A DNA stretch of 64,000 bases from Rhodobacteraceae bacterium D3-12 (GCA_025916135.1 CP104793.1:496001-560000); one strand, 5' to 3'. Positions 44,071 to 56,849 are shown, numbered from the stretch's first letter. Notes: generated from the letters alone by a model not told the origin. Numbers and translations: made by a program.

Positions 44071-44838
44071 ATGTTCGATCTTGAGGGCAAAGTGTGTCTT
44101 GTCACTGGCGGGGCCGGGTCGATTGGCATGGCGTCGGCGCGGCTTTTGCGGGCGCAGGGCGCGCGGTTGGCTTTGATTGATCTCGACCTTGCGGCGCTTG
44201 ACGCGGCCTGTGGCGAGGCGTTTGGCGCGGCGGCGGGAGAGGTTCTGTGCATCGCCGCGGATGTGACCGACGAGGCGCAGGTGCGCCGCGCGATTGCGCG
44301 CACGGTGGAGCGGTTTGGCAGGCTGGATGTGCTGATCTCGAACGCGGGGGTGTTTGGCACCGTGGCGCCGATTGAGGACTATCCCACCGAGGTGTTTGAC
44401 ACCGTCATGGCGGTGCATGTGCGCGGGGCGTTTTTGCTGGCCAAACATGGCGTGCCGCAGATGGAAAAGGGGGGCAGCATTGTGCTGACCTCAAGCGTGG
44501 CGGCGACGCGCGGCGATCCGGGGGTTTACGCCTATATCACGGCGAAACATGCGCTGACCGGCTTGATGCGGGTGCTGGCCAAGGATCTGGCACCGCGCGG
44601 CATTCGGGTGAATGCCATCGCGCCGGGGCCGGTTGATAACGGCTTTCAAAAAGCGGTGGAGGATGGCTTGGGCCGCGAGATCGGGCGGGATGGGACCGCG
44701 TTTTTCAACGAAATGATCCCGATGGGGCGCCACGGCACGGCGGCAGAGATTGCCGCGTCAGTGCTCTATCTGGCGTCGGCGCAATCGGGGTTCACCACCG
44801 GCCATTTGTTGATGGCCGATGGCGGCATGTCGGTGTGA
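44071..44838 (+). CDS. SDR-family oxidoreductase
   Basis: The 255-residue classical SDR has VTGGAGSIG (cofactor), ISNAGVFG, Ser in VLTSSVA and Tyr/Lys in YAYITAKHALTG. It ends GHLLMADGGMSV. It lies ten bases after the aldehyde dehydrogenase and ends two bases before the convergent cupin gene. It could oxidise an alcohol of the same degradative route. Confidence 0.93.
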   Translation: MFDLEGKVCLVTGGAGSIGMASARLLRAQGARLALIDLDLAALDAACGEAFGAAAGEVLCIAADVTDEAQVRRAIARTVERFGRLDVLISNAGVFGTVAPIEDYPTEVFDTVMAVHVRGAFLLAKHGVPQMEKGGSIVLTSSVAATRGDPGVYAYITAKHALTGLMRVLAKDLAPRGIRVNAIAPGPVDNGFQKAVEDGLGREIGRDGTAFFNEMIPMGRHGTAAEIAASVLYLASAQSGFTTGHLLMADGGMSV

Positions 44839-44840
44839 GC

Positions 44841-45431
44841 CTAGCGGAACAACCCGTCGATATAAGCGGCGCCGAGGCCGACCTTTTCATAGTGCTCCTT
44901 GCACATGGCGATATATTGGTGGACGTCGAAATAGCCATCGGGTTCGCCATCTTCGTCGAGCCAGATCAGCGGGCCTGTGACCTTGAAGTGGACCTTCATC
45001 GGGTCGGGGTGGTCGTAGGCGACGAGAGTGTGGCCTTCGCCCGGAGTTTCATAGACGAAATCACCGGCGGTCGCGATCCAGTCGTGTTCAAGGTAGCCCC
45101 ATTTGCCCGAGATCGTGTAGGCGAAGACCTCATGCGGGTGGTAGTGCCGGTTCACCAGCCCCGGCCCGGTGGCCATGAGCACATCGCACCATTGGTTCTT
45201 GCTGGGCGAAATCCAGAGCGGTTTGGAGAACACGGTTTCGGTGAAGGGCACATAGTAGCGCATGTCGTCATCGGCGATGTTGGGCAGGTAGACTTCGGGC
45301 GATGCGTCGGGCTGAAACACTTTGGTGATCGGTTTAAGGTCGCGCCAGAATTCGGGGCCGGATTCGGGGCCCGATCCGGGGGCGGTGGATTTTTCAGTCT
45401 TGGCTTCACTGGGCTTGGGGGCGTCGTGCAT
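44841..45431 (-). CDS. cupin, 2,4'-dihydroxyacetophenone dioxygenase-like
   Basis: The 196-residue single cupin has likely Fe ligands in NRHYHPHE (His96, 98, 100 and Glu101) and a second-motif His in PGEGHTLVAY (about 134). The overall sequence resembles 2,4'-dihydroxyacetophenone dioxygenase-type proteins, which cleave the C-C bond of a hydroxyacetophenone to an aromatic acid plus formate. The first 25 residues are charged and low-complexity. It is cotranscribed with the IclR gene upstream. Confidence 0.85.
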   Translation of the reverse strand: MHDAPKPSEAKTEKSTAPGSGPESGPEFWRDLKPITKVFQPDASPEVYLPNIADDDMRYYVPFTETVFSKPLWISPSKNQWCDVLMATGPGLVNRHYHPHEVFAYTISGKWGYLEHDWIATAGDFVYETPGEGHTLVAYDHPDPMKVHFKVTGPLIWLDEDGEPDGYFDVHQYIAMCKEHYEKVGLGAAYIDGLFR

Positions 45432-45458
45432 TCTGGGTCTCCTCGTTTTGATGGCGGT

Positions 45459-46196
45459 TTAGCTTTTGATCGCGGTGGCGAGGTCTGTGGCGGCGCGTTT
45501 CAGGGCGGGTTCGGCGCGGGCGGTAAACCGTGCGTCAAACCGGCTGAGCGTGCCGAAGGCCGAGAGGGTCAGCGAGGCGCGCCCCGATGTGGGTGTGACG
45601 GGGACCGAGACAGCGGCGATGTCGGGTTCGTTGTCGCCGCGATTGAGCGCATGCCCGTCGGCGCGCACGCGGGCGAGAACCGGTTCAAGCGCGGCCAGCT
45701 CCTCGGGCGGGGTGCCTTGGGTGGTGGCCCATTGCGCGCGTTCGCGGGGCGACATTCCGGCAAGGAACAGCCGCCCCTGAGCGGTTGGCAGCATTGGCAG
45801 CGTGGTCCCTGTGCGGATATGAACCGAGATCGGGCGCTGCGCCAGAGACACCGCCACGCAGAGCGGCCCGCGCGGGGTGAAGCGGCAGGCCATCACCGAT
45901 TCACCCAGCTCCTGTTGCAAGCGATCCAAACAGAGTTGAAGCCCCGGCGGCAGGGGGGCGAGGTCTTCGGCCATACGACCGAGCCGCGCCAGACGCGGGC
46001 CGGGGGCATAGGCGCCACGGCGCACGGTTGTGAGCGCCCCGACCGCTTCGAGCGTCGTGAGGAAGCGATGTGCGGTGGCGTTGGAGAGGCGCAATTCGCG
46101 TGCGACCACCTCGACCGTCAGCTCGGGGCGGGCGTCGTTCAGAAGGTCGAGCGCGTCGAAAGCTTTCATCACCGAGAGGTTGATCGGGGTGGCCAT
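45459..46196 (-). CDS. IclR-family transcriptional regulator
   Basis: The 245-residue protein has an N-terminal winged helix (MATPINLSVMKAFDALDLL..., ELRLSNATAHRFLTTLEAVGAL) and a C-terminal GAF-like effector domain with GRLFLAGMSPRER and NEPDIAAVSVPV. The start at 46196 follows GGAG. The frame extends to 46304 without support. It is divergent from the ThDP enzyme. Two direct repeats at 46242-46278 are the likely binding site. Confidence 0.92.
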   Translation of the reverse strand: MATPINLSVMKAFDALDLLNDARPELTVEVVARELRLSNATAHRFLTTLEAVGALTTVRRGAYAPGPRLARLGRMAEDLAPLPPGLQLCLDRLQQELGESVMACRFTPRGPLCVAVSLAQRPISVHIRTGTTLPMLPTAQGRLFLAGMSPRERAQWATTQGTPPEELAALEPVLARVRADGHALNRGDNEPDIAAVSVPVTPTSGRASLTLSAFGTLSRFDARFTARAEPALKRAATDLATAIKS

Positions 46197-46241
46197 GGGG
46201 GAGGCTCCGTTTAGGGGACTTGACCAAAATTGCCCTTTCAC

Positions 46242-46278
46242 CTCACTATATGCAAATAGAATCTCATTATCTGCAATT
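46242..46278. promoter_or_regulatory. direct repeats, probable IclR operator
   Basis: CTCACTATATGCAAAT (46242-46257) and CTCATTATCTGCAATT (46263-46278) match at 13 of 16 positions and start 21 bases apart, two helical turns. They are in the 137-base AT-rich gap between the divergent IclR and ThDP-enzyme genes. Confidence 0.55.
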
Positions 46279-46333
46279 GTAGGGCGTGCGCAGGGTGGGG
46301 GCATCAGAAGAAGCGTTGGGAAAGGCGTGTTGA

Positions 46334-48066
46334 ATGGAAGATAATTCGGCGATTGCCGCAGGCGGTGCGATCTTTGGCAAGCTCAAGGCGCTGGGCGTGG
46401 ATTATGTCTTTGCCAATTCGGGCACGGATTTTCCGCCGATCATCGAAGGGTTGGTGGAGGCGCGCCGTGCCGGGCTTGATCTGCCGACACCGATTACTGT
46501 GCCGCATGAGCACGCGGCGGTGTCGATGGCGCATGGGTATTGGCAGGTGACGGGGCGCCCGCAGGCGGTGTTGCTGCATACCAATGTCGGGCTGGCCAAT
46601 GGTGCGACGGCGGCGATCAACGCGTGGTGCGATCAGGTGCCGATGATCCTTATGTCGGGGCGCACACCGGTGAGCGAGCACACCCGGTTCGGGGCGCGCA
46701 CGGTGCCGATTGGCTGGGGTCAGGAGATGTTCGATCAGGAGGCGTTGATCCGCGAGACGACGAAGTGGCACTATGAGCTGCGCTTTGCGGACCAGATTGC
46801 CGAGTTGATGGATCGGGCGTGGGCGATTGCCAATTCAACGCCCAAGGGGCCGGTCTATTTGAGCCTGCCGCGAGAGGTGCTGTGCGAGGCTTGCCCGCCT
46901 GAGGGGCTGGATGCGCCGTCGCGGATGGCGCCGGTGAGCACCGCGCCGGACCCGGAGGCGTTGGCCCGCGCGGCGCAGGCGCTTGCGGGGGCGCAAAATC
47001 CGCTGATCATTGCGCAGCGCGGCGCGGGGAACGCGGCGGGATTTGCCGCGCTTCAGGCGCTTTGCGAGCGTTATGCGCTGCCGCTGTCGCATTATTGGTC
47101 GAACCAGTTGGCCATGCCGTTGTCGCATCCCTGTCAGGTTGGGGCCGATCCCGGTCCGTGGCTGCAAGAGGCGGATGTGGTGCTGGTGCTGGATTCGCTG
47201 GCGCCGTGGTTTCCCGACAAGGTCAGCCTGCGCGGTGATGTGACGGTGATCCATGCCGGGCCGGACCCGCTTTTTACCCGCACGCCGGTGCGCAATTTCG
47301 CGGCCGATATCACGCTTGCCGGGCCGACGGATCGGGTGATTGGGGCGCTAAACGCGGTGTTGGAGAGCCAGACGCCCGAGAGCGCGCAGTTGGTGGCGCG
47401 CCGTGCGCGGATTGCGGATGCGGCGGAGGCGGCACGGGCAGGTGCCGTCAAGGCGGCGCAAGCCGGGGCGGGCGCACCGATGAGCAAGGAGTGGGTGAGC
47501 CTGTGTCTGGGGCAGGCGATCAAGGTGCAGGCGCAAGAGCATGGCCGTCGTTCCACCGTCTTTCACGAGTTGGGCTGCCCTTTGATGCCGCTCGATCTGG
47601 ACCAGCCTGACAGCTATTTTCAGGAGCCGCATTCGGGGGGCTTGGCTGGGGTTTGCCGGCGGCGATCGGGGCGCAGATGGCGTGCCCCGATAGGTTGGTG
47701 TTCGCCACCATGGGCGACGGAAGTTACATGTTCGCCAACCCGACCGCCTGTCATCTTGTGGCCGAGGCGCATGATGTGCCGGTGATTGTTTTGGTTCTGA
47801 ACAACGAGGAATGGGGGGCGGTGCGCCATTCGGTTGAGGGTTTATACCCCGATGGCGCGGCGCGGGCCGCGAATGAGGTGCCGTTAACCTCGCTTCGCCC
47901 AAGCCCGAATTTCACCCGCACCGCCGAGGCCAGCCGCGCCTGGACCGAGACGGTGAGTAACGGGGCGGATCTTCCTGCTGCGTTGGAGCGGGCCATCAAG
48001 GTGGCGACTAGCGAGCGGCGGCAGGTTCTGCTTAACATCGCGATTGCACGGACTGCGCCGCATTGA
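46334..48066 (+). pseudogene. ThDP-dependent enzyme (acetolactate synthase/decarboxylase-like), frameshifted
   Basis: The N-terminal ThDP domain (MEDNSAIAAGG..., VDYVFANSGTD, catalytic Glu in TVPHEHAAVSMA) and the middle domain read in frame to EPHSGGL. The ThDP/Mg motif MGDGSYMFANPTACHLVAEA...LVLNNEEW lies in the next frame and ends at 48066. Adding one G at 47644-47645 restores about 577 residues, normal for the family, with the expected GGLGWGLPAAIG junction. A 2-keto acid decarboxylase or lyase in an aromatic pathway is plausible: benzoylformate-type acid to aldehyde, followed by the nearby aldehyde dehydrogenase. Confidence 0.85.
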
Positions 48067-48078
48067 GCGGTTGCGCCG

Positions 48079-48102
48079 CCCCGGCGGGATGAGCCGCCGG
48101 GG
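48079..48102. terminator. bidirectional hairpin between ThDP gene and nrdF
   Basis: CCCCGGCGG and CCGCCGGGG form a perfect 9-base stem with a six-base loop, followed by TATTTGGG. It is at a convergent junction and its CGGGGTATTT resembles the arms of the inverted repeats at 141 and 13077. Confidence 0.6.
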
Positions 48103-48119
48103 TATTTGGGGATGCGCCT

Positions 48120-51218
<3,099 letters not shown>

Positions 51219-51237
<19 letters not shown>

Positions 51238-51644
51238 GGGGTGTCCTTTTGGGCAGCGGCGAACCGGGCGAGGCCGGAACGGATGTTGGAGAGGTCGGTG
51301 TCGGTTCCGGCCAGTTCGAAACGGTAGAGCACGGGGACGCCGCATTTGGCAGCGATGACATCCCCGGCGCGGGCAAAGGTGGTGCCGAAATTCCTGTTGC
51401 CGCCGGCGATAACGCCGCGCAGCAGGGTGCGGGTGGCGGGTGCGTTCAGGAAGCGGATCACCTGTTTGGGGACAGCGTGACGGCCCATTCCATCGGCGTA
51501 GGTCGGGCAGATCAGCACGAAAGGCGCACCGATCTGTGGCAGGGGGTCAGACTGGCGCAAAGGCAGGCGCGTCGCGGGCAGGCCGAGGCGTGCAACAAGC
51601 CGAGCAGTGTTGCCCGATCCGCCGGAGAAATAGACAAGCTGCAT
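51219..51644 (-). CDS. nrdI: class Ib RNR flavodoxin NrdI
   Basis: The 141-residue FMN flavodoxin-like protein supplies superoxide/peroxide for NrdF manganese cofactor assembly. It has [16 protein letters not shown] (phosphate loop), [19 protein letters not shown] and [19 protein letters not shown]. It overlaps nrdE. Confidence 0.95.
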
Positions 51645-51670
51645 CCGCGCGCCCCCGCTTCAGGCCCGGC

Positions 51671-51892
51671 TTAGGACAGGCGGCTAATCATGTCTGGGCG
51701 GAACCCGGCCCAGTGATCATCACCAGCCACAACGACGGGGGCCTGACGATAGCCCATGGCCTGAACCCGGTCCATCGCCGTGGAATCCTGTGTCAGGTCA
51801 ATGAGGTCATAGGCGAGGCCGCGCGCGTCGAGCGCCCGAGTGGTTGCGGTGCATTGAACGCAGGCGGGTTTAGAGTAAACGGTGATGGTCAT
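51671..51892 (-). CDS. nrdH: glutaredoxin-like protein NrdH
   Basis: The 73-residue redoxin is the electron donor to NrdE. It has the active site KPACVQCTAT (CVQC at 11-14), APVVVAGDDHWAGFRPD and the NrdH C-terminus WAGFRPDMI. It is the first gene of nrdHIEF, behind a cobalamin riboswitch. Confidence 0.95.
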   Translation of the reverse strand: MTITVYSKPACVQCTATTRALDARGLAYDLIDLTQDSTAMDRVQAMGYRQAPVVVAGDDHWAGFRPDMISRLS

Positions 51893-52011
51893 GTCGGTCT
51901 TTCCAATGTTTGAGCAGAGATCGGGAAAGGGACACGAGACAGGGAAGCGCGTGGTGCTGCGCCCCGAAAATCACGTGCCCGGACCCTCCGTCCGCGGTCG
52001 TCGTTCATTTG

Positions 52012-52178
52012 GCTTTGGCAGGTCTCCTGGCTTACGGCTCGAATGCCTCTGGCCCGCCTTCCCGGTGCTGTTGCACCAGTGGTTTCGGGCCTTGGCTTGC
52101 CGTTGACAGTTGCGGGGGCAGCGCCGGAGTCTCACCGGTTTCCCTATTCGCTCGCGATGCGAGTCGCGAACACCAAAG
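52012..52178 (-). ncRNA. adenosylcobalamin riboswitch upstream of nrdHIEF
   Basis: On the minus strand the order is GGTGTTCGC, then AGGGAAACCGGTGAGACTCC, GGCGCTGCCCCCGCAACTGT (52106-52145 covers both), and GCCAGGAGACCTGCC (52017-52031). These are the conserved B12-element blocks in the right order and spacing. A GC-rich region with GACCGCGGACGGAGGGTCCG lies just downstream (about 51980-52008) and may be the expression platform. High adenosylcobalamin should shut off this B12-independent reductase. Confidence 0.94.
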
Positions 52179-52180
52179 CA

Positions 52181-52225
52181 ACAGCATATAGATGTGAATG
52201 GTGTGTTGCTGTCAATATATAGATT
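52181..52225 (-). promoter_or_regulatory. nrdHIEF promoter with two NrdR-like boxes
   Basis: On the minus strand TTGACA (52210-52215) and TCTATA (52187-52192) are 17 bases apart, so transcription would start right at the riboswitch. Two boxes, AATCTATATATTGACA (52210-52225) and ACATCTATATGCTGT (52181-52195), match the NrdR palindrome style. Their common ATCTATAT cores are exactly 31 bases apart, the usual NrdR spacing. Confidence 0.75.
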
Positions 52226-52368
52226 TTCAGAAAGGGGAGACTATTTGCAATGGTGGCGTTGTCAGGGGCCGATGCGGGTGGCTGTGGTGCGCGGTGGGCA
52301 GGTGGTGCGCCTGTTGCTCATGCAGCAACAAACGCAAACCTAGATTACAGTTGTGCGCGCGGGCCCGC

Positions 52369-53998
52369 TCACATCCGCATGCGCGGAACTTTGTTGGGAT
52401 CAAGTTTCAGCTCAACAATGATCGGGCCTTTGCGTTCGTCGATCGCTTTGATGGCGTCTTCGAGGCCCTCGGGGGAGGTGACCTCTATCCCTTCGCCACC
52501 AAGAGATTTGGCGACCTCGGTGAAGGAAGGCCATTGAAACTCGGTCAGGGACGGGTCCATTTGCCGATCGAGCATTTGGATATGTTCCGCGCCATATGCG
52601 GAGTCATTGCAGATGATCACGATGAGATCGCGGTTCGTGCGCACAGCGGTGTTGAATTCATTCGCGCCGCCCATCATGAAGCCGCCATCCCCCATGAAGA
52701 GCACAACAGGACGGTCGGGAGCACCATGCGCCGCGCCGATTGCTTGCTGCATCCCCTGGCCGATGGCCGCGAAGTTATCGCTCATGTGGAAGCTGTTGGG
52801 ATCAGGCACGCCAATGCGGCACCAGACCTCGGTGATGTAACGCCCGCCATCCGTAAGCATGATGCGGTTTTCCGGGAGCGCCTCGTTCAAGCGGTCCAGA
52901 GCGTATTCGAAATTGATGCAGCCGTCTGAGGCGATGGTTGCATCGCCTTTCGGGTGGACGGAGAGATCGTGTGCGGGCAGTTCTTTGGAGAAGCCGGAGG
53001 GGGCGATTTCGGCTTCGTCCATCCAGAAGAGGATGTTGTCGGCGGTTTCAGCCGCGTCGGCGATGAGCACGGCATCGGGTTGATAGAATGCGCCGACATC
53101 AGCGGTGCTGTTGTTGACTTGAATGACGCGTTTGCCTTTTAGCAATTCGCCGCGGTCGGTTGTCAAAAAGTGCATCCATGCTCCGAAGACGATAACGCAA
53201 TCCGCAGCGCCGATTACGTCATAGGCCTCTGCTGTGCTGAGCGTGCCAAAGTAGCCGATGTTGTTGGGGTGGCCTTTGAACAGGCCGGTGCCTTTGAGGG
53301 TGGTGGCGAGCGGTGCTTCGAGCCGTTCGGACAGGGCAATCAGGTTGGCTTTGGCCGACACAGCGCCCGCCCCTGCGAGGATCAGGGGGCGTTTGGCGGA
53401 GGCGATCATGCCGATGGCCTCTTCATGCTCGGAGCCTTGGGTGATGACCGTTGCGGGTTGGGAGAAGGGGAAAACGACGGTCTCGTGTTTGACCTCGGCC
53501 CACATGAAGTCTGACGGGATGTTCAGCACAATGGGGCGGCGTTCCTTGCGGGCGCGGTAGAAGGCGGTGGCAACATCACGCGCGGCAGTGTCGGGTGATT
53601 TGACCTGTTCGAAGCCTGCGCCCGTGGCTTTGACGACTTCGCGTTGATCAATGTTTTGCGGGTGAAACGGGGCCATGACGGGCGTGTCGCCGCACAAAAG
53701 GACCATAGGGCGGCGGGCAACCACGCCTTCGCGCAGCGCGGTGAAGCAATTGGTCAGGCCGGGGACCTTGGGTGACGGTGGCGACGCCGGTTTTGCCGGT
53801 CACTTGGCCATAGGCCTGTGCCATCAAGACTGTGCCGCCTTCGTGGGCGGCAGGCACGAGCGTTCCGCCGCAGCCGCTTACAAAGTGGTTGGCCATGAAG
53901 AGATTGGCGTCTCCGACCAGGCCGAACATGGTGTCGATGTCATGATCGCGCACGGCTTGGGCGATGGATTGGTGCATGTATTCTATTTGGTCTGGCAA
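52369..53998 (-). pseudogene. ThDP-dependent enzyme (acetolactate synthase family), frameshifted
   Basis: The N-terminal ThDP domain (IDTMFGLVGDANLFM, catalytic Glu in VPAAHEGGTVLMA) reads to VTQGP. The remainder, from VARRPMVLLCGDTP through the ThDP motif MGDGGFMMGGANEFN...ICNDSAYG to RMRM, is one frame off. Removing one C/G from the GGGG at 53761-53764 joins them into about 542 residues. The TTG start at 53998 has AAAGGA eight bases upstream and keeps the length a multiple of three; an ATG at 53977 lacks a site. It is the last gene of the leftward tct operon and probably decarboxylates or condenses a 2-oxo acid. Confidence 0.85.
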
Positions 53999-54047
53999 CT
54001 TTGTATTCCTTTGACGGCGGGCGGGTTTGAAGGCGATATTTGTCGGC

Positions 54048-54866
54048 TTAGTGCGACAGGAAAACGGGCACCTTGGCGTCACGAATGACATCGGTTGTGA
54101 CACCGCCAAAGACATCGTGACTGAATTTGCTATGTTCGAATGCGCCCATCACAACCAGTTTGGCGGACAGGTCCTGTGCTGCGGATAAGAGGGTTTCGGC
54201 GATGGAGCCCTTACGGGGGTAAACAACGCTTTGCGCGTTGATCCCATGACGCCCGAGGTTGCGCAGCAAATAGTCCGTTCCAGGGGCTTGTTGTGATCCA
54301 ACCGTCAGCAGGGTGACTTGGGCTTTCTTTTCAAGGCCAACCATCGCATCGCCAATCGCGCGGGCGGAGGAGCGTTTGCCGTCCCATGCCACGAGCGCGT
54401 GTTCGGCCAGCCCTTCGGCCTCATAGCCGTCGGGAATGACCAGCACCGGGCGGCCGCTGCGCAGGGCGATCAGGTCGGGGTTGGCGGACAGATGCGCTTC
54501 GGTTTCAAGATGCGAATGCGCGCCGGTCACGACCAAATCAAACGCACGCGCAAATTCGGAAAGGGTGGTCCCGTCGCCGGCGTTGAGGTCAACAAAGTCG
54601 GATCGGTCTTCGAAACCGGCCTCGGCGGTGATGGTGCGAAACCGCTCGGCGATTTCCGCTTGGCGCTGGGACTGGGCGTCAAAAAAGGTTTTGAGGAAGC
54701 TTTTCGGGACAGAGCCGCGCAGGGTGCGTTCGAGATCGCTCTGGCTATGCCGCAAAACGCCGGTGACCCATGCGTTATGGTGTTTTGCCAGACGCAGGGC
54801 ATAGCGCAGGCCGCTGCCTTTGGAGGCGTCGCCGCTATAGGCGCTCAGGATGGATTTTATCGTCAT
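54048..54866 (-). CDS. universal stress protein, tandem Usp domains
   Basis: The 272-residue protein has two Usp modules. The first starts MTIKSILSAYSG and has LVVTGAHSH. The second has HALVAWDGKRSSARA and the nucleotide-binding motif VMGAFEHSKFSHDVFGGVTTDV. Such proteins bind ATP and occur with catabolic or transporter genes. It lies between tctA and the ThDP gene. Confidence 0.92.
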   Translation of the reverse strand: MTIKSILSAYSGDASKGSGLRYALRLAKHHNAWVTGVLRHSQSDLERTLRGSVPKSFLKTFFDAQSQRQAEIAERFRTITAEAGFEDRSDFVDLNAGDGTTLSEFARAFDLVVTGAHSHLETEAHLSANPDLIALRSGRPVLVIPDGYEAEGLAEHALVAWDGKRSSARAIGDAMVGLEKKAQVTLLTVGSQQAPGTDYLLRNLGRHGINAQSVVYPRKGSIAETLLSAAQDLSAKLVVMGAFEHSKFSHDVFGGVTTDVIRDAKVPVFLSH

Positions 54867-54908
54867 CGTGGGTTTCCAATCGCGTTAGGGGCGTCGGCGT
54901 GGCCGCTG

Positions 54909-56411
54909 TCATGCCGGGTTCTCTTGGGCGTTTTTCTTGAGGAACCAGACGACCGAGACCGCCGACAGGACCAGCAGGGCCACGGCGACTGGGCTTTTTA
55001 GAACCTGTGTGAGGTCGCCATTGGTCAAGGCGAGGGATTGGGCGATTGATTTCTCGAACCGGGGACCGAGGAAAAACGCGATGATAAAAATCACCAGCGA
55101 ATAGCCGAAGCTTGCCATCAGGTAACCTATGACCGCGAAGATCAACATGATCGTGACGCCGAACAGCCCGTTGGTGGCCATTGAGACGCCGACAAAGCAG
55201 AGCAGAAGCGCCGATGAGAAGATGATGGATTCAGGGGCCGAGACGACCTTGACCCAGAGGCGCAGGCCGAGTTGTCCGACCCAGAGGTTGACGAAGTTTG
55301 CCATGATCATCGCGCCGAAAAGGCCGTAGACGAGGCGGCCTTGGTTTTCAAACAACAGCGGACCGGGCTGCATGCCGTGGATGGTGAAGGCGCTGATGAT
55401 CAGCGCGGCGCCGACGCTTCCGGGGATGCCAAGCGTCAGCAGCGGGATCAGGTTGGCGCCGACCACAGCGGAGTTGGCAGATTCGGATGCGGCGATGCCT
55501 TGGATGTTGCCTTTGCCAAAGGTTTCGGGCTCTTTCGAGCTGGCCTTGGTCATGGCGTAGGACATGAAGGCGGCAGCGGTTGAGCCGATCCCCGGCAGGG
55601 CGCCGAGAATGGTGCCGATCGTCGCGCCGCGCAGCATGGTGTAGCGGCAAGACCAGTATTCGGCCCAAGACACGCGGCGGTCAGCGGGGTTGCCGGTGTC
55701 CTTGGCGACGATGGCGGGGCGCAAGTTGCCGTGGGCCTCGGAGAGGCGATGCAGGATTTCGGAAATGGCCAGCATCCCGATGGCAACAGAAGGCAGGGCG
55801 AGGCCACCGAAGAGATCCCAATAGCCAAAGATCAGGCGCGGCGTGAAGTTTTCGGGGTCTTGGCCGATGGAGGCGGCGAGCAGGCCAAGGCAGGCAGCGA
55901 TGATGCCTTTGGCCAGCGAGTTTCCGATCAGCCCTGCGAGGATCGAAAACGCGAAGATCATCAACGCGCAGACCTCTACCGGTCCCATCTTCAGAGCCAA
56001 GATCGCGAGGGGGGCAGACACGGTGATCAGGACGATGTCGCTGAATGTGTCGCCGGTGACAGAGGAGAACAGCGCCATTTTGGTGGCTTTGAGCGGCTTG
56101 CCCTGTTTGGCCAGCGGGTAGCCATCCATTGCCGTTGCGGCGGCATCCGGTGTGCCGGGGGTGTTCATCAGCACGGCGGGAACAGCGCCGCCAACAAGGC
56201 CGCCCTTGTTCACCCCGACAAGGAAGGCGATTGCCGGCAGCGGATCAAGTCCGAAGGTGAAGGGAATGGCGATTGCCATGGCCATAATCGGGCCAATGCC
56301 GGGCACCGCGCCGACAAATTGCCCGAGCACGACACCGAATAGCACAAACAGCAGGTTGTAGAGCGAAAAGGCGTCGGCGAAGCCTGCGAGGATTGTCGAA
56401 AATTCTACCAT
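54909..56411 (-). CDS. tripartite tricarboxylate transporter, large permease TctA
   Basis: The 500-residue inner-membrane protein has about 11-12 hydrophobic segments and the TctA signature GAVPGIGPIMAMAIAIPFTF near the N-terminus and GALPGIGSTAAAF in the second half. It carries substrate from the TctC-type binding protein across the membrane. AAGGACT precedes the start, and the gene follows tctB by 12 bases. Confidence 0.95.
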   Translation of the reverse strand: MVEFSTILAGFADAFSLYNLLFVLFGVVLGQFVGAVPGIGPIMAMAIAIPFTFGLDPLPAIAFLVGVNKGGLVGGAVPAVLMNTPGTPDAAATAMDGYPLAKQGKPLKATKMALFSSVTGDTFSDIVLITVSAPLAILALKMGPVEVCALMIFAFSILAGLIGNSLAKGIIAACLGLLAASIGQDPENFTPRLIFGYWDLFGGLALPSVAIGMLAISEILHRLSEAHGNLRPAIVAKDTGNPADRRVSWAEYWSCRYTMLRGATIGTILGALPGIGSTAAAFMSYAMTKASSKEPETFGKGNIQGIAASESANSAVVGANLIPLLTLGIPGSVGAALIISAFTIHGMQPGPLLFENQGRLVYGLFGAMIMANFVNLWVGQLGLRLWVKVVSAPESIIFSSALLLCFVGVSMATNGLFGVTIMLIFAVIGYLMASFGYSLVIFIIAFFLGPRFEKSIAQSLALTNGDLTQVLKSPVAVALLVLSAVSVVWFLKKNAQENPA

Positions 56412-56423
56412 GACTGGAGTCCT

Positions 56424-56849
56424 TTAGGGCAGCGCGCGGCCCAGCACCTCGGAAACGAGGAACCAGATGAGGAGGGGCATGGCGATCACTCCGAGGCCAA
56501 GCCACAGGGGGCGGCGCTCTCCTATCAGCCACATGATTGCCAATGCGAGACCCGGCGCGACATATTCAAAGCCGAGTTTCGACATCGCCCAGATGCCGAT
56601 GCACAAAAGCGCGACGTAGAGCGCGGTTTTGGCCATTAGGACGGGGTTGCGGGTTTGATGTGTCGTGGGTTTGATTGCCACGTAGGCACCCGAAATGGCG
56701 AGAATAATGGAAATGATATTGGGGAGAGTGGCGGGCGCAATATTTCCGCTTTCGACGGTTTCGATAAAGTTGGGATTGACCCAAAAATACATCGCAAGCC
56801 CCAAAAGCATAAAGAACAAGCCAGATATGCGATCTGCTGTTGTGGTCAT
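56424..56849 (-). CDS. tripartite tricarboxylate transporter, small permease TctB
   Basis: The 141-residue protein has four hydrophobic segments (SGLFFMLLGLAMYFWV, LPNIISIILAISGAYVA, TALYVALLCIGIWAM, LGLGVIAMPLLIWFLV), typical of TctB. GGGGAGGGGACG precedes the start. Confidence 0.92.
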   Translation of the reverse strand: MTTTADRISGLFFMLLGLAMYFWVNPNFIETVESGNIAPATLPNIISIILAISGAYVAIKPTTHQTRNPVLMAKTALYVALLCIGIWAMSKLGFEYVAPGLALAIMWLIGERRPLWLGLGVIAMPLLIWFLVSEVLGRALP

